Shown: positions 8,451-17,978, numbered from the stretch's first letter. The stretch is DNA of 64,000 nucleotides from Polyangiaceae bacterium (GCA_009780955.1 WQZB01000001.1:1-64000), one strand, 5' to 3'. The notes: generated by a model not told the origin, from the sequence alone. Numbers and translations are program-made.

Positions 8451-8566
8451 TAGCCCCTCACGCATGTCCTTCGGCGTGGCTCGATGAAGGCGGAAAGCTC
8501 GTTGCCGTTGGACAAGCGAGCGCCGATGGCAGCGGCCAGGTTCTCAGGGGCTTTGTATCCGCGTAA
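8451..8566 (+). pseudogene. truB 3'-end remnant
   Basis: In one frame this segment encodes APHACPSAWLDEGGKLVAVG, then QASADGSGQVLRGFVSA and a TAA stop at 8564-8566. That closely matches the truB C terminus at 6611-6716. It has no start and lacks the rest of the enzyme. Ending in a clean stop, it is the more plausible ancestral truB terminus, cut off when the intervening 1.7 kb was acquired. It overlaps the 3' end of the convergent TPR gene by 23 bases. Confidence 0.8.
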
Positions 8567-9614
8567 GAGGCTTTTTCTTTTTTTTTGCGAGCCATTTCTT
8601 GGCTTCTGCCGCATTCGCCAAGGGGCCCGAAGGCGCTGCCTTCAGGTACGCACTGTATTCGACCACGGCTTCATTGAACCTGCCGTCGTCGTGCAACCAC
8701 GAACCAAGCCAGTAATGCGCCGGTGCGAATGTCGGATCCGCCTGCGTTGCGACTTTGAGATCGGCGATGGCGCCCGCTTTGTCTTGTGCGGCATACTTGC
8801 ATAATGCACGATTCGCGCGGAAGTCTGCATTGTCTTTGAGCGCGATGGCTTTGTCGAAGGCAACAATGCACTCCGGCACCGCACGCGCCGTTCGAAACTC
8901 GAAGCCAATCGTGCCAAGCAGCGCCGCGTCGTCGCCAGCGACGCGCTCGGCTTGCTTCAACTTCGCGACGGCAAGATCGGTTTTTCGGGCACCCATGAGG
9001 TGGTGCGCGTAGGCAAGGTAGAAGCGCGCATCGTTGGGCGAGAGTCGAATCGCGTCTTCAAATGCCTTTGACGCGGCGTCGACCTCGCCTTTGCCAGAGA
9101 GCGCAACAGCGAGATTGAGCATAACGTTGGCGCTCTTGCGATCGCGTGCGAGCAGTTGGTTGGCAACCGCCACGGCGTCGTCGAACTTCTTCGCCTCGAT
9201 GTAGATCGCCGTGAGATTTTCGGCTGCCTCGTGCAAGTCGGGCGAGAGCGACAGCGCCTTTTTATAATTCGCCTCGGCCGAAGCGGGATCATTGGTTTTT
9301 TCCATGACGACGCCGAGGTAGTAATAAGCGTCGGCCCGCCGTGGGTCATTGCGAATCGCGGTTTCGAACGCTGCGCGTGCGCGCTCCCAGTTTTCTGCCT
9401 TTATCGCCGAAGTACCCTCGGCAAAAGCAGCATCATCGCGAGAAGGCGCGACGGGCGCATCCGCCGAGGCACTAGGCTTGGTGACTGTTTCCGACACGGC
9501 AGATGCCGCCGGCGCGTTCGAACCACCACACGCTGCAAATGCAGCAACTGCAACAGCAATCGCGGCTACAGAAAAAACGTGGCATTGCATCGAGCTGTCT
9601 CCATCATTCATCAT
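8544..9614 (-). CDS. TPR-repeat lipoprotein
   Basis: Predicted lipoprotein with tetratricopeptide repeats, probably a periplasmic or outer-membrane scaffold; partners are unknown. The signal sequence (MQCHVFSVAAIAVAVAAF) ends in AACGGS with a lipobox cysteine. After a Ser/Ala/Pro linker, about six TPR units follow (for example NDPRRADAYYYLGVVMEK and LSPNDARFYLAYAHHL). The end is Lys-rich (AKKWLAKKKKKPLTRIQSP). The start is uncertain: ATG 9614 directly follows the glnD stop (TAAATGATG), while ATG 9590 has GGAG nine bases upstream and begins right at the signal peptide. Either way it is tightly linked to glnD. Confidence 0.85.
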   Translation of the reverse strand: MMNDGDSSMQCHVFSVAAIAVAVAAFAACGGSNAPAASAVSETVTKPSASADAPVAPSRDDAAFAEGTSAIKAENWERARAAFETAIRNDPRRADAYYYLGVVMEKTNDPASAEANYKKALSLSPDLHEAAENLTAIYIEAKKFDDAVAVANQLLARDRKSANVMLNLAVALSGKGEVDAASKAFEDAIRLSPNDARFYLAYAHHLMGARKTDLAVAKLKQAERVAGDDAALLGTIGFEFRTARAVPECIVAFDKAIALKDNADFRANRALCKYAAQDKAGAIADLKVATQADPTFAPAHYWLGSWLHDDGRFNEAVVEYSAYLKAAPSGPLANAAEAKKWLAKKKKKPLTRIQSP

Positions 9615-12440
9615 TTATCCTTGCCCGGTCCATGTGGACTCGGCAGCTGCAGCCAACAAAACTTCGCGGATTTCTTTGAACCGAGGGCCAGGCAAAACTT
9701 TGCTGCCATCGAGCTCGCTCACGTAAAACACGTCGGCAACCTTCGTGCCCTCGGTGTTGATCTTCGACAGCACGATGGTCAAGCCGAGATGATGAATCGC
9801 GCGGGCGAGGCTGAAGAGCAAGCCCGGACGATCTTTTGCGAAAACTTCGACAATGGTGTGACGCGGTGAGGCCCGATCATCGACGGCGACTTCCGAACGA
9901 ACGGCCGGACTCGGGCGCTGTCGCCACGGCGATACCGTTCCGATGCGCTCGCGCAATAGATTTGCAGCGTCGACGCCACCGCTGCAAACGCTCTCGAGAT
10001 CGCGCACGAGCCGAGGCATTGCCTGCGTCACGCCTTCGACCTCGCCGTGCGCGTCGCGAACCCAAAAGAGGTCCACCGCTTCGCTGATACCGTCCGAGAT
10101 CTCGCGAGAGTAAACTTGCGCACCGAGCACTTCGAGCCGGTTCGCCGTGATGGCTGCCGCGATGCGCGCGAGCAGCCCCGGTGCGTCTTCGGCGACGACG
10201 CAGAGCTCGCCTGCTTCTGGATGACGTGACGGAACGAGCGCGGCGTAAACGAACTTGCCTTCGCGCGCGCGCTCGGCGGCCACACGAGCGTGGGCCCCGA
10301 TAGCCTCCGGTGAGTTCGCAAGCAGGTAGCGCTCGGGCATCGATACGACGAAGGCCTCGAGATCGCTCCTTTTGCCTTGCCACACTCCGAATGCGGCTTC
10401 CTTCAGACGCTGCACACGCGCCGTGTCCATCGGGTGCGGGCTCGACTCGGGCGCGGCTGGAACTCCCCCGGCAGTCCCAAGGATGTATGCATCAGATGCA
10501 AAATACAACTCATCGAGCATGCGCGACTTCCACGAAGTCATCGCGGTTGGCGACGTTGTCGTGAGATCGCACATGGTGAGCAGATACAGATTGCGCAACG
10601 CTTCGCGCCCCTGTACCTGCGCGCAGAAGTCTTTCGTCGTGCTCGGGTCGTCGAGATCACGGCGCGTGGCCACGTGGTACATGAGCAGGTGATCGCGGAC
10701 GAGCGCGTGCACTTCGGCGGCTTCGTCGGGCGGTATGCCGAGACGCGGGAGGATGGTGTCGCAAAGCTCGGCGCCGACAATCGAGTGATTTCTCCGCGAA
10801 CCTTTTGCGTCGGGATAGCCCTTGCCAACGTCGTGAAGAAGCGTCGCGAGAAAAAGCGTCTGCGGCCGCGCAATCTCGGCGGCGAGGCGGCTCGCGAGAG
10901 GCCACGCCTGAGCGTTGTCCCCGCGGCAGAGAGCACGGAGCGCATCGACGGCGGCGACGCTGTGAACGTCGACCGTGTAAACGTGGTAAACGTCGTGATG
11001 TACGCGACCGGTGACGGGCGCAAACTCCGGGATCATCGCGAGCACCAGGCCCACCTCGTGGAGCTCGCCAACGATGGATCCGCGGCGCAGCGGGACCTCG
11101 GCCACCGTGCAAAGCAAATCCACGAAGAGACGCCGAGCTTCCGAACTCGATCGAAGCCGTGACGCCCACGATGCATCGGCCGCGGCGCGCGTAATGGTGT
11201 CGCGCGCAAACGGCAGGATGGGCGCCTTCTTCTTCACGCACGCTTCGTAAGCGCGCAGAGCGAGCGCCGGATCGCTCGAGAGCTCACCGGGATTGACCGT
11301 CACCTGTCCGTCGAAGAGCCGAACGCCGCGGCCAAGGTCCACTTCGACCGGCCTATTTCGCCGCCTGATCGGAAGAACGCGCACGAGCAGTGCCTCGCGA
11401 GCGCGCGAGACGACGCGCGCGTGGCCGAAATAATCTTGCATGAAACGCTCGGCGGCCGCGGCACGCTCCGTGTCGCCGATGTCTTGCTCGTTCGAGGACT
11501 CATTCGATACTATTGCATCATGCACGTATCCAATCGCGACAGCGATGGCTTCTTGACGGTCGAAGGCGAGCCGGTCGCTTCTGCGGCCAGCATGAGCGTG
11601 CAGGCGGTTGCGCACGCGCCATAGAAATTCCTCGGCGCACGCAATCTCGTGGGCCTCGCGCGGAACAAGAACGCCGAGACGTACGAGCTCGGTCCACGCT
11701 CCTCCTTCGTAGGCAGGTTTGCGCATCCGAAAGCGTGCGCGTGCTGCCCAGTATGCGATGTCGAGATCGCGCAGCCCTCCAGCGCCGGCCTTCACTTCGG
11801 GCTCGAGCAAGTAGACCGATCCTCCGAAGCGAGCATGCCGCGCGGTTGCTTCTTCTTCGAGACGGGCAGCAAAGCGCCCCAGCTCGCCTTCGCTGAAGAG
11901 ACCGGCGTAGGCGCGCTCTTCGATCGCGTCGAGCAGCGTGCGATCGCCGGCGAGGTAACGCAGATCGAGGAGCGATGTTGCAGTCGCGAGATCCTCTTGT
12001 GCCAGTTCGAGCATTTCTGAGCCGTCAACGACTTGATGGCCCACCGCCAACCCGGCATCCCACAAGGGATAGAGCAGCATATCGGCGAGGCGCGATACGG
12101 CATCGCGATGCTTCGAACCGGAGCTCGTGACGAGACGCACGTCGATGTCGGATCGGAATGCGACCGCACCGCGACCGAGGCTTCCGACAGCGGCGAGGAC
12201 CAGAGGCTCGCCATTGAGAAGATCAGGGGTTCGATGTACGGCTTCGGCAAAGAGCTCAGTGACGAGAGCATCGAGCAAGGCTGCTCGAGCCCTGCCGAGT
12301 CGCAATCCGTCTTCGCCAGCGCCAAGGAGGCGGTCGAGTTCGTCCCAGTGGCGATGCGCTGCCGCGGCGACGTGTTCGCGAGCGGCGTCGCTGGCGGGAG
12401 GCCCCGACGCGGCTTCTGGGGATACAACCTCCTTAATCAT
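9615..12440 (-). CDS. glnD: [Protein-PII] uridylyltransferase / uridylyl-removing enzyme
   Basis: GlnD senses glutamine and uridylylates or deuridylylates the PII signalling protein, controlling nitrogen assimilation. The order of domains is complete: nucleotidyltransferase with GSLGRGAVAFRSDIDVRL (around residues 88-105, G-S...D-x-D), a linker domain, the HD hydrolase domain with LLHDVGKGYPDAKGSRRNHS (around residue 530), and two C-terminal ACT domains (near 745-815, AEDAPGLLARIAAAI, and 860-930, FAKDRPGLLFSLARAI). Length 941 aa is typical. The stop is immediately followed by the TPR lipoprotein gene. It is divergent from the OmpA-family lipoprotein gene, with ~100 bases between. Confidence 0.96.
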   Translation of the reverse strand: MIKEVVSPEAASGPPASDAAREHVAAAAHRHWDELDRLLGAGEDGLRLGRARAALLDALVTELFAEAVHRTPDLLNGEPLVLAAVGSLGRGAVAFRSDIDVRLVTSSGSKHRDAVSRLADMLLYPLWDAGLAVGHQVVDGSEMLELAQEDLATATSLLDLRYLAGDRTLLDAIEERAYAGLFSEGELGRFAARLEEEATARHARFGGSVYLLEPEVKAGAGGLRDLDIAYWAARARFRMRKPAYEGGAWTELVRLGVLVPREAHEIACAEEFLWRVRNRLHAHAGRRSDRLAFDRQEAIAVAIGYVHDAIVSNESSNEQDIGDTERAAAAERFMQDYFGHARVVSRAREALLVRVLPIRRRNRPVEVDLGRGVRLFDGQVTVNPGELSSDPALALRAYEACVKKKAPILPFARDTITRAAADASWASRLRSSSEARRLFVDLLCTVAEVPLRRGSIVGELHEVGLVLAMIPEFAPVTGRVHHDVYHVYTVDVHSVAAVDALRALCRGDNAQAWPLASRLAAEIARPQTLFLATLLHDVGKGYPDAKGSRRNHSIVGAELCDTILPRLGIPPDEAAEVHALVRDHLLMYHVATRRDLDDPSTTKDFCAQVQGREALRNLYLLTMCDLTTTSPTAMTSWKSRMLDELYFASDAYILGTAGGVPAAPESSPHPMDTARVQRLKEAAFGVWQGKRSDLEAFVVSMPERYLLANSPEAIGAHARVAAERAREGKFVYAALVPSRHPEAGELCVVAEDAPGLLARIAAAITANRLEVLGAQVYSREISDGISEAVDLFWVRDAHGEVEGVTQAMPRLVRDLESVCSGGVDAANLLRERIGTVSPWRQRPSPAVRSEVAVDDRASPRHTIVEVFAKDRPGLLFSLARAIHHLGLTIVLSKINTEGTKVADVFYVSELDGSKVLPGPRFKEIREVLLAAAAESTWTGQG

Positions 12441-12544
12441 GAAAAAACGCGCTCGACCTTACCACCGAGCCTTCCCAATGGCGTGTCTTTCCCTTACCCT
12501 GCGCCTTCGCACGCCGGCTCGAGCCGCGCGAGGAGGCACTGGTT

Positions 12545-13147
12545 ATGTTCAAGAATCGTCTTTTTTCATTGATTGCACTTTGCACCGTAGGCGTGCTCGG
12601 CGCCGCGGCGGGTGGCTGCGCTGGGTCGGCGAAGGTATCTGCGGGGGCCACGGAGCCCGCGGCCGAGCCGGCACCGCCGCCACCTGCGCCTACGCACCAA
12701 CACCACCACAGGGCGTTCAAGGCGATCGGTAGGGCGAGGATCGTCAACAACGAGATCCAGATCCCTGGCAAGATCCAGTTCGATCTCGACAAATCGACCA
12801 TCCGAGATTCCGCCGAGACAAAGGAAATTCTGGATACGCTTCTCCAGGAGATGAAGGACAACCCGCAGATCACCAAGCTTCACATCGAAGGCCACACCGA
12901 CAAACAAGGTGACCTCGAACACAACAACAAACTCTCGAAGGCTCGCGCAGACGCTGTTGCAGCTTGGCTCGCGGGCCACGGCATCGACCAATCGCGTATC
13001 GTGACCGTTGGCATGGGTCCGTCGAAACCGATCGCCTCGAATGACACCGAGCAGGGTCGCGAACAGAATCGCCGCACGGAGTTCAAGATTTGGGAAGTCG
13101 ACGGCGAACTAACAGAGGAAGCAAAGGCTGCCGGCGCAACGAAGTAA
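12545..13147 (+). CDS. OmpA-family (Pal-like) lipoprotein
   Basis: Outer-membrane lipoprotein that probably anchors to peptidoglycan. The signal peptide ends AAAGGCAGS with a lipobox cysteine. A Pro/Ala-rich linker with a short His cluster (THQHHHR) precedes the OmpA C-like domain (about residues 75-185), showing FDLDKSTI, IEGHTDKQG, LSKARADAVAAWLAGHGID and NRRTEFKIWE. The Asp and Arg positions typical of diaminopimelate binding (HTD, NRRTEF) are present. Length 200 aa. It is not in an obvious tol-pal cluster, so I do not call it pal. Confidence 0.88.
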   Translation: MFKNRLFSLIALCTVGVLGAAAGGCAGSAKVSAGATEPAAEPAPPPPAPTHQHHHRAFKAIGRARIVNNEIQIPGKIQFDLDKSTIRDSAETKEILDTLLQEMKDNPQITKLHIEGHTDKQGDLEHNNKLSKARADAVAAWLAGHGIDQSRIVTVGMGPSKPIASNDTEQGREQNRRTEFKIWEVDGELTEEAKAAGATK

Positions 13148-13266
13148 TCGCAGGAACAACAACCCTTATTGAGCCCTGGTCATACACGCAGGCTCGTCGA
13201 TCTCGTCGATGTCGAGTGCTGCGTGTTCGGCCTTTGTGCTATTGAGGGGATTCGGATTGCGCACGC

Positions 13267-13350
13267 GCGAAGGTGGCGGAATTGGCAGACGCGCTGGATT
13301 CAGGTTCCAGTGGGGTAACTCCTGTAAGGGTTCAAGTCCCTTCCTTCGCA
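13267..13350 (+). tRNA. tRNA-Leu (anticodon CAG)
   Basis: The acceptor stem GCGAAGG pairs with CCTTCGC at 13343-13349, and A is the discriminator base. The D arm contains GCGGAATTGGCAGAC. The anticodon stem CTGGA/TCCAG encloses loop TTCAGGT with CAG. The long variable arm (TGGGGTAACTCCTGT) fits a class II tRNA. The T arm AAGGG-TTCAAGT-CCCTT is intact. CCA is not encoded. A decayed recombinase gene begins 17 bases downstream, consistent with use of this tRNA as an integration site. Confidence 0.96.
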
Positions 13351-13366
13351 CTGTAAGCTGGCGAAA

Positions 13367-14307
13367 TCATTGAGCGCGGCCGACCCAAAAACCAAAACCC
13401 GGCCAATACCCTGAGCGGGCTTCATGAGCGCCACGGGTAGCGGTGGGAACTGGCAGCACCGTTCCTTGCGGTGGGGTTTTTACGTTGACGTTTTCGAAGT
13501 GCGGTGTGCCCTTCACGTAGTGCTTCGCTGCCGTGCTCTTCGGGCGATGGCCAAGCCATGCGTCCACCCATTGCGAGTCGTAGCCGGCGCGAGCACACCA
13601 TGTGGCGAATGTTGTCCGCCATGAGCGATCGTCAAACGGCAGAAGCGCGTCATTACCTTCGATGAGCTCGGGGGGCGTCGATGCCCGCCGTCGCGAATGC
13701 CTGGCGCGTGATCTCCGGGATCTTTTCGACGTCGCGCACGCGGTCGTCGGAGATCGGAAACATCAATCCCGTGTGGTCCTTCGCTTCGCTGTACATTGCA
13801 CGTAACAGGGCAACGAGCTCGGGATGAATCGGCACGTCGCGGCGCGAGTGCTTCGTCTTCGGATCGCCAATCTCGCCGCTCTTCATGTCTCGAGCGCGCT
13901 GCACCTTGATGACCGGCCGGCCGGTCGTCGAGACGCACGTCATTGGTCCAGCGCAGGCCGTAGAGTTCGGCGGGGCGTAGCCCCGTGAAAGCCTTGACGA
14001 CACACATGCGTCGAAATTCGATCGTCAACGCGGCACACGAAACGAGCTTGAGAAAGTCGGCCGGTTCGAGCGCTTGGCGCTCACGCTCGTCTTCGTCGCG
14101 ATCACTCAACGAGACAGGCGGCTTGATGCCGGCCGACGGATTCGCCGCAAACGGGCCGACGCGCACGGTGCTGTAATCTGGATCGTCGTCGGAGAAGGCT
14201 CGCGAGAGCGGCGCCTTGATCTGGCTGCTCCAAATGTTGAAGCACCACTTCGCAGAGATCTTTTTCTCACGCCGAAGCTTCGCTAGGTTGTCCCGGATCG
14301 CCTTCAC
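13367..14307 (-). pseudogene. Tyrosine recombinase (phage/island integrase), frameshifted
   Basis: Read in three successive frames, the minus strand gives a tyrosine recombinase. The core-binding part (KWCFNIWSSQIKAPLSRAF, then FTGLRPAELYGLRW with the first catalytic Arg) is in frame until ~13925. TKHSRRDVPIHPELVALL and MFPISDDRVRDVEKI are in a second frame to ~13675. SWRTTFATWCARAGYDSQWV, WLGHRP and KHYVKG (catalytic His and Tyr) are in a third. The two shifts fall at a CCGG-repeat tract (13914-13923) and a run of six G. The N terminus is also missing; just upstream at 14304-14372 a 22-codon helix-turn-helix-like fragment (MTTTIRGITALARELG) ends out of frame. The protein would be non-functional. 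Confidence 0.85.
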
Positions 14308-14567
14308 ATCGACTTGGGGCGGGCGCCCAGCTCACGAGCCAGCGCGGTGATTCCGCGGATCGTTGTCGTCATTTGTCAACTCCAAAACAAACACCCTACA
14401 AAAAACACCGCCACTGAACGGATCCTGGGGTCGCAAGCATCCCCCAGAAAATTCGCGTTGGGAGGACCCGAAAGGGGGTGGCGCAAGCCAGTAGGGAGGC
14501 CAGGGAGCCCTTTTCGCGAAGAGACATAGCGCGCGTGCGCACACGTACTGAGGAACAGCCGATTTGA

Positions 14568-14660
14568 CTCCCTACCCTCCCTAGCATGCCTAAGTATTGA
14601 ATACTCCATGGTTATCCGAGGGAGGGTCACCCTCCCTGTCGCCTCCCTAACCCTCCCTGA
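14568..14660. repeat. Cluster of AGGGAGGGT-type motifs
   Basis: In the gene-poor stretch between the recombinase and primase remnants (14308-14646) the minus strand has repeated AGGGAGGGT/TAGGGAGG motifs at ~14568-14582, 14619-14637 and 14638-14660. The middle one is a perfect hairpin (AGGGAGGGT, one base, ACCCTCCCT). An AT-rich palindrome AGTATTGAATACT lies between them. This resembles an iteron or origin-like array next to a P4-type primase gene. The rest of the stretch shows nothing recognisable. Confidence 0.5.
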
Positions 14661-16230
14661 GATGACGTTCGGCAAGCGTGAGGCGGACAAGCGGGTACAT
14701 CATCACGCCATTGCTTTTCCGTGGCGCGTGCCCGAGACCGCGCAGACGTTCTGCGAAGCGGTTGCTCGCGAGCGGTCGATGGCCGTTCTCTGAACACCAT
14801 CCTTTGTAGGCCGAATAGAGTTCGGCTCCTTTGCTGCCGCCGCCACTCAACAGCTCGTCGTTGCGTAACGGTCGAAAGTTAGCGTCGACAAACAGCGCAA
14901 CCTGGTCGGCATTCTTTGGCCACTCCGCGAGAGGCGGCGTGATGGCTGCTTGGGATCGTGTACGCCTTCGCACGAATGAGTCGAGCGGCGCCTTCGAGAA
15001 GCCAACTCACGATCTCCGGCAGCTCGGTGAGGAGCTTCGAGACGATCTCGGGATCACGCGTCGGGTCGTCCTTAAGGTTCCGATTGAACGTGAGGACGAC
15101 GAAGCGGCGCCAGAAGCCTTCGGTCTGGTCGCTCGTGCCGGGGAGTCGATTCGCGGCGAAGTAGTGCCCGGCCTTCGGACGGAACGTCATCGGGCTCTCG
15201 CGGATGATGCGGCCGACAATAGGATCACCAGTGACAATCGCCTTGAAGGCTTCACTCGCGATGATCTCACGCTCGGGGAGCTCGCCCACCGCGTTTAGGT
15301 GCTTGCCGACGAGCATTGCGCGCCGGTATTCCTGGGCCCAGTCCTGCGGCGCGATCGCGCTCGTCGTGCCCGCGGGCATGCATGCGATGATGAGATCGGC
15401 GAGCGTGCTCTTGCTGAACGATCGACCACACGCCGTTCTCCCGCCTGTAGCGCCACGGGTGAAGCTCATCGAAGACGAGCTCGTTACGCGGTCCCAATCG
15501 ATCGATGAGGCGCTCCGCAAGTTCGACGTGGTCGCCCCGCTCGAAAGGACCCAACGCGGTGTTCCGATCGTCGGCCGTGTCGTCGGCAACACGCACGCGC
15601 GCGCTGTCCGCTTCATCGCCGGCGGGCTCATCGTCGTACAATTGCGTGTCGTTCGAGTCCTGCGATAACGGTACGAGCTTGGACAACAAGCGCCCGTCCT
15701 GCAAGAGGTCAGAGACGTCCTTGTAGGGTGCCGGACACTCGAGCGTGACGAGCGAGCGGGCGACGTCACGGAGCGAATTGGCGATCTCGAGTGCGTGCTT
15801 GCGGCCCACGTCATCGCGATCGGCGACGATGACGACGTCACGATCACGAAGGACCTCTCACGCATGCTCCGCAGCGACACGCGCCGTGCATCCGGTGTGC
15901 GTAGAGACCGGCCCCGTTCGCCTCGATGGCGCCGGCAAACTCCTCACGCGAGCAATGCACATACTCGCCAACATGAGTCGTTGTCCTCGACCAAATAGGA
16001 ATCAACGCCCTTCGGGGATCCCGACGTGCACCTCACGGGCTGGCCGGGCACGATCCCCCGGCGAGTCAACTCGAGATCGATTCGCCTGCCGACACGTCCT
16101 CTCACCGGAAGACCGAGCATCCGGCGTTCGACAGTTTGACGATGGGCGAGTGCAGCTTCAGCGACGGAAGCAATGATGTTGATGTCGATGTCGATGTCGA
16201 TCACCACGCCCAGAAAATATGCATGGTGCA
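14647..16230 (-). pseudogene. P4/D5-type phage primase-helicase, multiply frameshifted
   Basis: Pieces of one mobile-element replication protein appear in successive frames on the minus strand. An N-terminal part around 16180-15960 comes first (IASVAEAALAHRQTVERRML). Next is a TOPRIM-like VIVADRDDVGRKHALEIA with ECPAPYKDVSDLLQDGR (~15850-15680). The D5/SF3 helicase part follows: FSKSTLADLIIACMPAG, LNAVGELPEREIIASEAFKA, HYFAANRLPGTSDQTEGFW and RRFVVLTFNR (~15415-15050). The last piece is the C-terminal ELYSAYKGWCSENGHRPLAS (~14850-14650). Frame changes occur near 15860, 15430 and 14955. The usual Gly-Lys of Walker A is disrupted at a shift. Such proteins drive replication of integrated phage-like elements, so this belongs with the recombinase remnant. 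Confidence 0.75.
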
Positions 16231-16268
16231 TGCAAAATGTCGAGACGTAACAGCGCGATACTAATAAG

Positions 16269-16301
16269 AAAACACATGGTACCAACGTACCCTGTGTTTT
16301 T
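16269..16301 (-). terminator. Hairpin terminator after 16300..16962
   Basis: A stem with AAAACACA and GGTAC pairing with GTACC and TGTGTTTT around a short loop starts at the stop codon of the unknown ORF. On the minus strand it runs into TTTTCTTATT, as in a Rho-independent terminator. It is nearly symmetrical and could act in both directions. Confidence 0.6.
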
Positions 16302-16962
16302 ATCGAGGCGTGCGTCGCGTGCGTTTCGCGCGCTTCTTTGCAGGGTCTTGCTGATACCGCTCCACGAAGGACTTGGGCGCCCAACCGCGCTGAGGAACGC
16401 CGTCGTGATCGAGTCCCGCTCGCCATACCCAATTCGCGGCGAGCTTCGCGGCGCCGTTCTTGCGAAATCCGAAACGGTCAACCAACTTTCGCGCGGTCTC
16501 ATATTCAAGCCCGAGGCTCTTATCGATATGTCCAAGAGCAACAATTAGGTTCAAAGTTTGATATTTGTAAAATCGTTGTTCGTCCACGTCGTCGCATTCG
16601 CTCGACGGCTTTATTGGCGTGTACCGTCGAATGGCCTCTTTGATTCGCTCGCGCCGATGGGCCCCTTTGGCTTCTCGATTTTCGAGCGCGGAAACCATCC
16701 GTTCGACCTCAGAGTTTACCGAAGTATCTCCCGTGAGGCGTCTCAGAACCACGATCGCAACGTTCATTGCGTCCACGAACGACGGATCATATGGAGACTC
16801 GTGCTCATGACCCCATTGACGTATGTGAAGTGCGTGCAACGCCGCGAGCGCGAGACGAGTACCGCATTCGAACACGTCGAGGTGGTACGAGACATCGCAC
16901 GAAAAGAGCCCCCAAGCGACCTTGTCCACGTCGAGTGACTCCCCGACTGGTCCCGCGGCCAA
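16300..16962 (-). CDS. Unknown protein in mobile island
   Basis: A 220-codon frame of unknown function starting at a TTG. GTG codons slightly downstream are alternative starts. The product is mostly helical, with a His-containing LHALHIRQWGHEHESPYDPS segment, a central charged helix (ENREAKGAHRRERIKEAIRRY), and a strongly basic end (KKRAKRTRRTPR) suggesting nucleic-acid contact. I recognise no domain. It is intact while both flanking island genes are broken, and it ends in a hairpin terminator. Confidence 0.5.
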   Translation of the reverse strand: MAAGPVGESLDVDKVAWGLFSCDVSYHLDVFECGTRLALAALHALHIRQWGHEHESPYDPSFVDAMNVAIVVLRRLTGDTSVNSEVERMVSALENREAKGAHRRERIKEAIRRYTPIKPSSECDDVDEQRFYKYQTLNLIVALGHIDKSLGLEYETARKLVDRFGFRKNGAAKLAANWVWRAGLDHDGVPQRGWAPKSFVERYQQDPAKKRAKRTRRTPR

Positions 16963-17147
16963 TTCGCAGGGGGAAGGGGCCAGGGGGCGAAGCGAACGAC
17001 CGGGACCGAGATTGGCTCAAATCGGTTCTCGCGTCCACAGGTCGAGATCGGGGTCGGCGACGTGGCGTCCGGAGAGATTTTTTCAGGGTCAAGGGGCCAC
17101 CCGACGGATTGCCGAAGCAGTCCTTCGGGTGGCGGTGGCGGGACGAT

Positions 17148-17978
17148 TCAGCGCCGTTTGTGTGTTCGTCGCTGACGCGCCGGCGGCTTCATGGCGGGAG
17201 CTTGAGGCGGCGGGTCGGCATCTTCGATCTTCGGCTTGAGTCTTGAACGATACGACTCGCCTTCGACAACGAAGTCGTAGGCGGAGTTGCGGAAGCGATC
17301 GACGGCGCTCTGCGCGAGCAAGACATCGTCGAACATCGCGAGCCACTCGGCGGTGTCACGATTGGATGTAATGATCATCGAGCCGCGGCCGGTGCGTTCG
17401 AGGAAAAGTTGATACACATCTTTGCTCTCTTCCTTCGACATCGCATCGAGCGCGAAGTCGTCGAGGATGAGCAGATCGACGGTGGTGAGCGCGATCATCT
17501 CGGCATCGCGCGAGTTGTCGAACCTGCTTTGCTGAAGCCGCTTCAACGTTCTGTCGGCACGCGCGAACTTGACGTGATAGCCGTGGTTGCACGCGATGTG
17601 ACCGAGCGCACTGGCGAGGAAGGTCTTGCCGACGCCGACAGGTCCGAGAATGCAGACGTGACGATGCGTCTGGAGGAAGCGAAGGCTCACCAGCTCATGG
17701 AGCACCTTCTTGTCGAACGAGATCTTCGCTGTCTTGTCCCAAAACTCCATCTTCATCGATGGGTCGAGTCCAGCTTCGGTCGCGCGCAGGTTGGCCGCGG
17801 CGCTGTCGCGACGTGCAATCTCGTCGGTGAGGATCGTCAGCAGCAGCTCGTCGAACGCCATCTGTTGCTTGTCGGCGAGCAGGAGTCTGTCCGGGAGGGT
17901 CTCGGCGATGCGGCCAAGGCGAAGACGCTTGAGTGCGTCGACGAGGTCTGAGTTGAGTGCATGCGTGGAGGCAATCAT
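17148..17978 (-). CDS. istB: IS21-like transposition helper ATPase IstB
   Basis: IstB is the AAA+ helper of IS21 transposase, loading on target DNA and licensing strand transfer. The 276-residue product has Walker A GPVGVGKTFLASALG, Walker B LLILDDFAL, the sensor-type ITSNRDTAEW and the C-terminal RFRNSAYDFVVEGESYR. I chose ATG 17978 (MIASTHALNSDLVDALKRL), which has a perfect AGGAGG upstream and overlaps the istA stop by ATGA. The gene itself looks intact; its partner is not. Confidence 0.95.
   Translation of the reverse strand: MIASTHALNSDLVDALKRLRLGRIAETLPDRLLLADKQQMAFDELLLTILTDEIARRDSAAANLRATEAGLDPSMKMEFWDKTAKISFDKKVLHELVSLRFLQTHRHVCILGPVGVGKTFLASALGHIACNHGYHVKFARADRTLKRLQQSRFDNSRDAEMIALTTVDLLILDDFALDAMSKEESKDVYQLFLERTGRGSMIITSNRDTAEWLAMFDDVLLAQSAVDRFRNSAYDFVVEGESYRSRLKPKIEDADPPPQAPAMKPPARQRRTHKRR

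Noticed and set aside
16186-16210. GATGTC short tandem repeat as a regulatory array
   Set aside because: It falls in the primase remnant's coding region (Ile-Asp repeats) and is short; no further support.
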